DNA of 14,006 bases from an uncultured Clostridia bacterium (GTDB lineage Bacteria; Bacillota; Clostridia; UBA1381): contig CAKSRS010000063.1 in assembly GCA_934487205.1 (NCBI GenBank), positions 1 through 14,006 of the forward strand, in the 5' to 3' direction. This document shows, one piece after another, positions 6,810 to 13,351 of the stretch. Position numbers and translations under genes: made by a program. Positions within the stretch are counted from its first letter, which is position 1, and each line of letters starts with the position of its first letter. Under the pieces are notes generated by a model. That model searched no databases, had not been told where the DNA came from, and saw only the letters and a program-made list of their open reading frames with translations.

Positions 6810-7519
6810 GAAATGTTGTTATAACCGGCGGAACGCGCGGAATAGGTGCGGCGTGTACGCGCCTGTTTGCATCAAACGGCGACAGGGTCTTTGCAATATA
6901 TTCGCATGATGATGCCGCGGCACAAAAAATTGCCGCCGAGACGGGTGCAATTGTTATAAAAGCAGATATTTCGGACGAAAAAGCGGTGAATACCGCGGCG
7001 GAAAAAATACATAAATATGGCAATGCGGATATTTTGGTAAATAATGCGGGAATTGCACAGATAAAACTGTTTTCCGATATTACGGCGGACGATTGGGATA
7101 AAATGTTCGGCGTAAACATTCGCGGAACATTTCTGATGACGAAAGCCTTTTTGCCGGATATGATAAACAAAAAAAGCGGAAAAATAATAAATGTATCGTC
7201 GATGTGGGGGCAGGCGGGCGCGTCATGCGAAGTGCATTACTCGGCGTCGAAAGCTGCCGTTATCGGCTTTACAAAGGCACTGGCAAAAGAGGTCGGCTTA
7301 TCAGGAATATGCGTAAACTGCGTTTGTCCGGGAGTAATTAATACCGAAATGAACAAAAATATTGATGTAGAAACAATGTCGGCGCTTAAAGATGAAATTC
7401 CGCTCAACAAAATCGGCTCACCCGAAGATGCCGCCAAAAGCATTTATTTTCTGGCGGGCAAAGACGCAGATTATATAACGGGACAAATTCTTGGCGTAAA
7501 CGGCGGCATGGTGATATGA
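6806..7519 (+). CDS. SDR-family reductase, probably YmfI-like (EF-P 5-aminopentanone reductase)
   Basis: A 237-residue classical short-chain dehydrogenase/reductase of the FabG group. It has the cofactor loop TGGTRGIG (7-14), NNAG, catalytic Ser132 in NVSSMWG and the YxxxK pair Tyr145/Lys149 in YSASK. The closing GQILGVNGG is typical of the group. The WGQAGASCEV stretch after the catalytic Ser resembles Bacillus YmfI, which reduces the 5-aminopentanone on the lysine of elongation factor P; I recall this resemblance and have not computed it. A FabG-type ketoacyl reductase or another SDR remains possible, and no fatty-acid genes are nearby. Its ATG overlaps the DUF2344 stop (ATGA), so translation is coupled to that gene. 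A strong terminator starts 5 bases after its stop. Confidence 0.85.
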   Translation: MRNVVITGGTRGIGAACTRLFASNGDRVFAIYSHDDAAAQKIAAETGAIVIKADISDEKAVNTAAEKIHKYGNADILVNNAGIAQIKLFSDITADDWDKMFGVNIRGTFLMTKAFLPDMINKKSGKIINVSSMWGQAGASCEVHYSASKAAVIGFTKALAKEVGLSGICVNCVCPGVINTEMNKNIDVETMSALKDEIPLNKIGSPEDAAKSIYFLAGKDADYITGQILGVNGGMVI

Positions 7520-7524
7520 CGGCA

Positions 7525-7558
7525 AAAAATCGGAAAAGTCGGTACTTTTCCGATTTTT
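7525..7558. terminator. Strong bidirectional intrinsic terminator
   Basis: A perfect 15-bp stem (7525-7539 and 7544-7558) with a CGGT loop. The GC-containing core is CGGAAAAG, flanked by an A-run on the left and a T-run on the right, so each strand reads a hairpin followed by U residues. It ends the plus-strand operon after the SDR gene and also the minus-strand 89-aa gene, whose stop is at 7568. Confidence 0.93.
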
Positions 7559-7567
7559 ATGTGTTTA

Positions 7568-7837
7568 TTATATGTAAAGAACGTGGATTTCCGGGTAATC
7601 GTCCGCGAGTTTTTCAAGAATTATGCGTGTTTCCGCCGACTGTGACTTGTCGACAACAATAATCTCGGACTTGGGATTTTTCCGCATAATTGCCCGCAGC
7701 CGACACTCGATATCATCGTCACCGCATTCGGCATATGTAAGGATACTCTCATACTTTTTGCCGAAAACAGCGTCCAGAGCTATTATTATAAATATCACAA
7801 GCAGAACGAAAAGGACGGCTATACACAAATTACTCAC
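7568..7837 (-). CDS. Small membrane-anchored protein with a GT2-like N-terminal fragment (89 aa)
   Basis: An 89-residue protein with one N-terminal membrane helix (about 4-24) and a ~60-residue soluble part. I do not know a named family. The soluble part reads like the first beta-alpha-beta unit of a GT-A/GT2 glycosyltransferase: SILTYAE, then an acidic turn (GDDDIE), RLRAIMRKN, EIIVVDKSQSAETRIILEKL and PEIHVLYI. It stops before any DxD motif, so it should not be a working transferase. The start is GTG at 7837 with GGAG 8 bases upstream; the nearby ATG in another frame meets a stop at once. It has its own likely promoter, faces polC divergently and shares a terminator with the convergent SDR gene. 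These signals argue that it is a real gene. Confidence 0.72.
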   Translation of the reverse strand: MSNLCIAVLFVLLVIFIIIALDAVFGKKYESILTYAECGDDDIECRLRAIMRKNPKSEIIVVDKSQSAETRIILEKLADDYPEIHVLYI

Positions 7838-7869
7838 AAAATCATCTCCGAAAATTATATACTTGATAT

Positions 7870-7898
7870 ATAATATGAAAATGAAAAATTATTGTGAA
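7870..7898 (-). promoter_or_regulatory. Likely promoter of the 89-aa protein gene
   Basis: Read on the minus strand, TTCACA (7893-7898), a 17-base spacer and TATTAT (7870-7875), each one mismatch from consensus. Transcription would start near 7863, about 26 bases before the GTG. A TATAAT closer to the gene lies too near the ribosome binding site to be the -10 element. Confidence 0.5.
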
Positions 7899-7913
7899 TA
7901 ATTATAAGCGTAC

Positions 7914-7942
7914 TTGAAAAAAAGCGCAAAAGAGTATATAAT
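7914..7942 (+). promoter_or_regulatory. Sigma-A promoter of polC
   Basis: TTGAAA (7914-7919), a 17-base spacer and TATAAT (7937-7942). The leader is about 27 bases and includes AAGGA before the ATG at 7976. The -35 is 15 bases from the -35 of the divergent small gene, so the two promoters are back to back. Confidence 0.75.
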
Positions 7943-7975
7943 ATTACTTATAACGATAAAGAAGGAAAAATATAA

Positions 7976-10900
7976 ATGAAACCAACAGTTAATTCTGTTT
8001 TTCCGTGGTTTTTCGGTTCGGAAACTGCGGGGAAACATATTGAGAAAATGAGCATATCAAAGCATCTGCGGCAGATACATCTGATAATAGAAGAAGAAAC
8101 CTCGGAAGAAGAACGCGAGGAATTGGCACGCTCAATCGCAAAAAATCTGAAACTGAACCGCGTCACGGTTCAGACAGCGATTCGCGAAGAACATGCCGGA
8201 CTGTCAGAGGAAGAAAGCGAGTCCGCACCCGTAATACATGAAGTACATAAAAAGGCTATGCGCGACTTGGGTAAGGCGCATGCGGCAGGCATTATATACG
8301 GCAGCGCGATACGTTCCGATTTGGTTCCGATTTCTTCCATAGATGAAAATTCCGGTGCCGTATGCTTTGAAGGCACGGTGTTCGGCTCAGAAATAAAGGA
8401 TATAAAAAGTAAAAAAAGCGGCAAGGAATTTTGTCTTGTACTGCTCGACGTCACCGATTTTGAGGATTCGATAACGGCACAGCTTTTTATCGAAAAAGTT
8501 GAGAAAAATGAGGAAGTTATCGCAAATGTCAATAAAATATTCGGAAAAGTAAATAAAAACGTGGAAAAAGGCGGACTTAAAGCCGGTGTTCCTGTAGTAA
8601 TAAAGGGAAAGGCGCAATATAACGATTATCAAAAAGAAATAATTGTTATGGTTAACTCAATCTGCGAGGCAGAGCCGAAAGAAGAAAAAAAGGATACTGC
8701 CGAACAAAAGCGCGTCGAACTGCATCTGCATACGCAAATGTCGCAAATGGACGCGGTATCGTCGGCGGCAAGCCTTATAGACCGCGCCGTATCATGGGGG
8801 CATACGGCTATTGCAATAACCGACCACGGCGTTGTGCAGTCATATCCCGACGCGTTGAAGGCGTCGAAGGATAATGAACGCATAAAAGTCATTTACGGCG
8901 TTGAAGGATATCTTGTTGACGATTCCGCCAAAATATCGGTAAACGCGGACGGCGTAACTTTAGATGACAGCTTTGTTGTATTTGATATTGAAACGACGGG
9001 ACTGTCAAAGGAAAATGATAGAATAACCGAAATAGGCGCCGTAAAGGTGGAAAACGGAAAAGTTACGCAAAGGTGGGGGACATTTGTAAACCCCGAAAGA
9101 CCGATACCGCCGAAAATTGTTGAGCTTACGTCTATAACTGATGAAATGGTTGCGGACGCACCGAAAATCGAGGAAATATTACCCGAGTTTTTTAAATTTT
9201 GCAAGGGGTGTACGCTTGTTGCGCATAATGCGTCGTTCGATACGGGATTTATGAAAATTGCGGCAAAACGATGCGGCACAGAATATAACTTCGGCCATGT
9301 TGATACTTTGCAGCTTGCCAGGTGTTTGTACCCCGAAATGGGAAATCATACTTTGAATAATCTTACAAAGCATTTGAAAATAGTTTTAGAAAATCACCAC
9401 AGAGCGGTAGATGATGCGAAAGCTACGGCAGATATATTTATAAAAATGCTTGAAAAACTTAAGGAAGACGGCAAAACCGATATCGGACTTCTTAATGAGC
9501 AGTTTGACTTGCGCTCGGCATCAAAAAGGGGCAGAGCCAACCATATTATTCTGCTTGCAAAAAATCTGAATGGCATACGCAATATTTACGAAATGGTGAC
9601 GGCGTCGCACTTAAAATATTTCTTCCGCACGCCGCGATTGCCGCGGAGTCTTATTGAAGAAAAGCGCGAAGGACTTATAATCGGTTCTGCCTGTGAGGCG
9701 GGCGAACTTTTCCGCGCGGTTGTGTCTCATGCATCGGAAGAAAAAATCAAGGAAATTGTGGATTTTTACGATTACCTTGAAATTCAGCCGATAGGAAACA
9801 ACGCGTACATGAAACGCTCGGACGAATTTTCCGACGTAAACACCGATGAAGATTTACAAAATCTTAACCGACGCATTGTGGAACTGGGTGAAAAATATAA
9901 TAAACCCGTTGTAGCAACGTGCGATGTGCATTTTCTCGACCCGGAGGGCGCGGATTACAGAAAAATCCTTATGCATTACAAAGGTTTTTCCGACGCGGAT
10001 AATCAGGCACCGCTGTATTTCCGCACAACCGAGGAAATGCTTGCGGAATTTGAGTATCTGGGCGAGGAAAAGGCGTATGAGGTTGTTGTTACCAATACCA
10101 ATCTTATTGCGGACATGGTTGAAAAAGTGCGCCCAATTCCGACGACAAAGTGTCCGCCTGTGGTAGACGGCGCAAAAGACGCTATTATTAATGACTCAAA
10201 AAATAAGGCGCGTGAGATATACGGCGACCCACTGCCGAAAGAGGTTCAGGAAAGACTTGATAAAGAACTTACATCGATAACAACTTACGGTTTTGAGGTT
10301 ATGTACCGTATTGCACAGGAACTTGTGCGCAAATCCAATGAGGACGGATATCTGGTTGGTTCGCGCGGCTCGGTTGGTTCGTCCTTTGTTGCATATCTCT
10401 CCGATATTACAGAGGTAAATTCTCTTCCGGCGCACTATATCTGTCCGAATTGCAAGAATTTTGAGCTTGTGGGAAGTGACACAGGTTTATCCGGATGCGA
10501 CCTTCCGGATAAGGTTTGCCCAAAATGCGGTACGCTCTACCGAAAGGACGGACACGATATACCGTTTGAAACATTTTTAGGATTTAAAGGTGATAAAGAG
10601 CCGGATATTGACCTTAATTTTTCGGGCGAATATCAGCCGATAATACATAAATACACCGAAACGTTTTTCGGCGAAGGACATGTTTTCCGCGCCGGGACTA
10701 TAGGTACCGTTGCCGAAAAAACCGCGTACGGATATGTAAAAAAATATGCGGAGGAAAAGGGAATACATATTAGAAATGCAGAAATGAAACGCCTTGCAAC
10801 GGGCTGCGTCGGTGTAAAACGAACATCGGGACAGCACCCGGGCGGCATCATAATTGTACCAAAGGACAACAATATTCACGAATTTTGCCCGGTACAGCAT

Positions 10901-12034
10901 CCGGCGGATGATGTAAATTCCGATATTATAACGACGCATTTCGATTATCACTCTATCGATACAAACCTTTTAAAACTTGACGAACTCGGTCACGACGACC
11001 CGACCGTAATAAGAATGCTTGAAGATATAACCAAGCTTGACGCAAAAACCATTCCGCTCGGCGATGAAAAGACGCTCAGCCTGTTTACGTCAAATAAGGC
11101 TTTGGGGATAAAGGACGGCGAGGACATCGGCACAAATCTCGGTACGTACGGCGTACCGGAATTCGGTACAAAATTTGTACGGCAGATGCTTGAAGATACA
11201 AAACCTACAAAATTTTCCGAGCTTGTGCGTATATCCGGACTTTCGCACGGAACAGATGTGTGGCTCGGCAATGCGCAGGAGCTGATTAAACAGGGATTAT
11301 GTGATTTGTCGCATTCAATTTGTGCGCGTGACGATATTATGATTTATCTTATCGCATGCGGCGTAGAGGCGGGGCATGCATTCAAGATAATGGAAAGCGT
11401 GCGAAAGGGTAAGGGACTCAAACCCGAGGACGAGGCAGCGATGCGCGCGGCAAATGTGCCGGAGTGGTACCTTGACTCGTGCAAAAAAATTAAATACATG
11501 TTCCCGAAGGCGCATGCCGTTGCATATGTTACTATGGCGTTTCGTATTGCATATTTTAAGGTTTATTATCCTGAAGCGTTCTATATTGCCTATTTTTCCG
11601 TGCGCGCGGACGATTTTGACGCATCAATCATGACTAAAGGAATAGGTGTTGCGCGTCAGGCAATAGAGGAACTGAAGGAAAAAAAGAACAACGGCACGAT
11701 AACTCCCAAAGAGGAAAATTTGGTGCCGATACTTGAAATTTGTGTGGAGATGTATGCACGCGGCGTGGGATTTATACCGATTGATTTGTATAAATCGGAA
11801 GCTACCGATTTTCTCAAAACCAAAGAAGGCATAAGACCGCCGCTTAACGCCCTTCCGGGAATGGGCGACAACGCCGCAAAAGCTATTGTTGACGCACGTA
11901 AAGACGGTGAATTCCGAACGGTTGATGAGTTCAGAATACGCACGGGCGCAACAAAAACAATTATAGACATGCTGAAGGAGGAAGGCTGTCTTAACATGCC
12001 GGATACCGACCAGGTATCTTTGTTTGACGCGTAA
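7976..12034 (+). CDS. polC: DNA polymerase III PolC-type alpha subunit
   Basis: A 1352-residue replicative polymerase of low-GC Gram-positive bacteria, acting at the fork with the sliding clamp. Order of domains: short N-terminal domain; OB fold about 126-228; first PHP half from 247 (His250 and His252 in HLHTQMSQMDAV); inserted DEDDh proofreading exonuclease about 333-500 (Asp337, Glu339, Asp422, His475, Asp480); second PHP half about 510-700; polymerase core with SRGSVGSS near 796-803; a zinc-binding group (Cys823, Cys826, Cys848, Cys851); and palm catalytic Asp877 and Asp879 in PDIDLNFSGEYQ. The C-terminal QVSLF (1346-1350) is a clamp-binding motif. All catalytic residues are present. It is somewhat shorter than the ~1437 residues of Bacillus PolC, with the difference mainly before the PHP domain. 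It is monocistronic and convergent with tmcAL, with 3 bases between the stops. Confidence 0.97.
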   Translation: MKPTVNSVFPWFFGSETAGKHIEKMSISKHLRQIHLIIEEETSEEEREELARSIAKNLKLNRVTVQTAIREEHAGLSEEESESAPVIHEVHKKAMRDLGKAHAAGIIYGSAIRSDLVPISSIDENSGAVCFEGTVFGSEIKDIKSKKSGKEFCLVLLDVTDFEDSITAQLFIEKVEKNEEVIANVNKIFGKVNKNVEKGGLKAGVPVVIKGKAQYNDYQKEIIVMVNSICEAEPKEEKKDTAEQKRVELHLHTQMSQMDAVSSAASLIDRAVSWGHTAIAITDHGVVQSYPDALKASKDNERIKVIYGVEGYLVDDSAKISVNADGVTLDDSFVVFDIETTGLSKENDRITEIGAVKVENGKVTQRWGTFVNPERPIPPKIVELTSITDEMVADAPKIEEILPEFFKFCKGCTLVAHNASFDTGFMKIAAKRCGTEYNFGHVDTLQLARCLYPEMGNHTLNNLTKHLKIVLENHHRAVDDAKATADIFIKMLEKLKEDGKTDIGLLNEQFDLRSASKRGRANHIILLAKNLNGIRNIYEMVTASHLKYFFRTPRLPRSLIEEKREGLIIGSACEAGELFRAVVSHASEEKIKEIVDFYDYLEIQPIGNNAYMKRSDEFSDVNTDEDLQNLNRRIVELGEKYNKPVVATCDVHFLDPEGADYRKILMHYKGFSDADNQAPLYFRTTEEMLAEFEYLGEEKAYEVVVTNTNLIADMVEKVRPIPTTKCPPVVDGAKDAIINDSKNKAREIYGDPLPKEVQERLDKELTSITTYGFEVMYRIAQELVRKSNEDGYLVGSRGSVGSSFVAYLSDITEVNSLPAHYICPNCKNFELVGSDTGLSGCDLPDKVCPKCGTLYRKDGHDIPFETFLGFKGDKEPDIDLNFSGEYQPIIHKYTETFFGEGHVFRAGTIGTVAEKTAYGYVKKYAEEKGIHIRNAEMKRLATGCVGVKRTSGQHPGGIIIVPKDNNIHEFCPVQHPADDVNSDIITTHFDYHSIDTNLLKLDELGHDDPTVIRMLEDITKLDAKTIPLGDEKTLSLFTSNKALGIKDGEDIGTNLGTYGVPEFGTKFVRQMLEDTKPTKFSELVRISGLSHGTDVWLGNAQELIKQGLCDLSHSICARDDIMIYLIACGVEAGHAFKIMESVRKGKGLKPEDEAAMRAANVPEWYLDSCKKIKYMFPKAHAVAYVTMAFRIAYFKVYYPEAFYIAYFSVRADDFDASIMTKGIGVARQAIEELKEKKNNGTITPKEENLVPILEICVEMYARGVGFIPIDLYKSEATDFLKTKEGIRPPLNALPGMGDNAAKAIVDARKDGEFRTVDEFRIRTGATKTIIDMLKEEGCLNMPDTDQVSLFDA

Positions 12035-12037
12035 AAG

Positions 12038-13168
12038 TTATTCAACAATAATGGGAGAGGTCAGATAATCGCGGTTTTGGGGTACGGGCGTATCGGCGCA
12101 AAGAGCCGATAAATTTGTCGCCGTTACGTCTTCCGTTAAAGCGGGACTGCCGAAATCGGCAGTCTTGTTTATTATGGGAAGGACGCTTGTTTTGCGCATT
12201 TTTGCGAGGATTTCCCTGCCGCGCCCCGTCATACCGAGAACGCGTATATATTCCGGCGGACGGTAACCGCCGCGCAGATTAAGCAGCGCACAAAGCATAA
12301 TTCTGCGGATTCTTGCCTTTGTGTGGCGCTTACTTGATACAAAATCCGCGATTTCATCAAACGTTCGCAAGTTGACAGATTTCAAAAATCTGTTTTCAAG
12401 CCCGATTTCGGTATCGGCAATATCGCGGAATAAGCCGGAACCTTCGGTAATCATTTTATAACGGAAAATTTCGGTCAGTTTATTTGTGTCGTATTTTTCA
12501 TGCCCCGAATAATCAAACGGAACATATGCCGAAATATCACCGCCGGAGTTCATAATATCGCGGATATGCGTTGCCGAGGCAAATTTGCCGCAGCCGACAT
12601 CGTCGTGATATCCCACCGTCCGTGTGTGTGTTTGCGGGCTAATTGAACTGCCGCAGCGCGCTATTGCCGCAAGATATTCGATTCCGAGAACATTGTTCGG
12701 AGATGAAAGCAAATCGGCATCGATAATCCCGTCATATGCAGCTGCATGTGCTGCGGCATAGCCAATGCCGCCCGTCATTAATTTTTGTATTTTTGCCGAA
12801 ACTTCGGGCGGTTCATGTAAAAGAATATCGGCCGCAGACAATAATTTTTTTATATCGCCGCACTCGCTGCCGAAAACAAGCGTATTGATAACGCCTGTGC
12901 TACATAGAATTTCAACGGCGCCGCGTGCAAATCCCTGCGCAGAGGACAGGCAATATCTTACGGGCAGTTCAATAACCAAATCGGCGCCCGATTTAAGGGC
13001 AGCATGCGCGCGCGTCCATTTGTCGTACACGGCAGCGCTCCCACGCTGTACAAAACTTCCGCTCATTATGCATACGACGGCATCGTTATTTTTCTTTGCT
13101 GTTTTTATCTGATATGCATGCCCGTTGTGAAATGGGTTGTATTCGCATATAATTCCGGCAATTTTCAT
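12038..13168 (-). CDS. tmcAL: tRNA(Met) cytidine acetate ligase
   Basis: A 376-residue TmcAL (YlbM family). It activates acetate with ATP and acetylates the wobble cytidine (ac4C34) of elongator tRNA-Met. The nucleotidyltransferase-like N-terminal half shows GIICEYNPFHNGH (5-17, with the HxGH ATP motif at 14-17), MSGSFVQRGSAAVYDKW (35-51) and SPNNVLGIEYLAAI (156-169). The C-terminal helical part is shorter than in Bacillus (about 415 residues in total). The frame is open upstream to a TTG at 13183, but GGAGG (13177-13181) would then lie inside the gene; it is 8 bases from the ATG at 13168, which is chosen. The last part of the gene probably contains, on the opposite strand, the polC terminator. 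Confidence 0.93.
   Translation of the reverse strand: MKIAGIICEYNPFHNGHAYQIKTAKKNNDAVVCIMSGSFVQRGSAAVYDKWTRAHAALKSGADLVIELPVRYCLSSAQGFARGAVEILCSTGVINTLVFGSECGDIKKLLSAADILLHEPPEVSAKIQKLMTGGIGYAAAHAAAYDGIIDADLLSSPNNVLGIEYLAAIARCGSSISPQTHTRTVGYHDDVGCGKFASATHIRDIMNSGGDISAYVPFDYSGHEKYDTNKLTEIFRYKMITEGSGLFRDIADTEIGLENRFLKSVNLRTFDEIADFVSSKRHTKARIRRIMLCALLNLRGGYRPPEYIRVLGMTGRGREILAKMRKTSVLPIINKTADFGSPALTEDVTATNLSALCADTPVPQNRDYLTSPIIVE
12145..12175 (+). terminator. Likely polC intrinsic terminator inside tmcAL (antisense)
   Basis: GACTGCCG (12145-12152), loop AAAT and CGGCAGTC (12157-12164) form a perfect 8-bp GC-rich hairpin. It is followed on the plus strand by TTGTTTATTAT. On the minus strand the hairpin is followed by CCGC, so it can work only for plus-strand transcripts. 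It lies about 110 bases after the polC stop, within the tmcAL coding region. No other terminator is available in the 3-base gap between the genes. Confidence 0.6.
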
Positions 13169-13201
13169 GCCATTTTCCTCCAAAAAATATGTTTTTTCTT
13201 A

Positions 13202-13230
13202 ATTATAACTCAAAATCTTTAATTTGTACA
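13202..13230 (-). promoter_or_regulatory. Likely tmcAL promoter
   Basis: Read on the minus strand, TGTACA (13225-13230, 4 of 6 matches to consensus), a 17-base spacer and a perfect TATAAT (13202-13207). The leader of about 27 bases ends in GGAGG before the ATG at 13168. Confidence 0.55.
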
Positions 13231-13275
13231 GTGTATTTTTATATATTTTGATGTATAATAATTATGCGAATAAAG

Positions 13276-13304
13276 TTGACAAAATCTGCAAAATGGATTA
13301 TAAT
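13276..13304 (+). promoter_or_regulatory. Consensus sigma-A promoter of the nifS-type gene
   Basis: A perfect TTGACA (13276-13281), a 17-base spacer and a perfect TATAAT (13299-13304). It is the strongest promoter in the window by sequence. The expected start near 13311 falls inside the inverted repeat at 13305-13320, so repression at this site is plausible. Confidence 0.88.
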
Positions 13305-13320
13305 ATGAATAGATGTTCAT
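13305..13320. repeat. Inverted repeat at the transcription start of the nifS-type gene
   Basis: ATGAA (13305-13309) and TTCAT (13316-13320) are separated by 6 bases, immediately after the -10 element and across the expected start point. The position suits an operator, for example for an Rrf2-type regulator of Fe-S genes, but the arms are short and do not match a site I know. Confidence 0.3.
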
Positions 13321-13338
13321 TTGTTGATATTTTATTAC

Positions 13339-13342
13339 GGAG
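13339..13342 (+). promoter_or_regulatory. Ribosome binding site that decides the nifS start
   Basis: GGAG is 9 bases before the ATG at 13352. An in-frame ATG at 13343 directly abuts this site and cannot be used efficiently, so the protein starts MKVYMDNNATT, as is usual for the family. Confidence 0.6.
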
Positions 13343-13351
13343 ATGATTAAG

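Noticed and set aside
12375..12396. ACAGATTT-CAA-AAATCTGT followed by TTT inside tmcAL
   Set aside because: The stem is AT-rich with a 3-base loop and a T-run of only three bases; the hairpin at 12145-12164 is closer to polC and much stronger.
12765..13222. Plus-strand open frames within and upstream of tmcAL
   Set aside because: They lie opposite conserved TmcAL motifs (HxGH, SPNN) and lack start signals.
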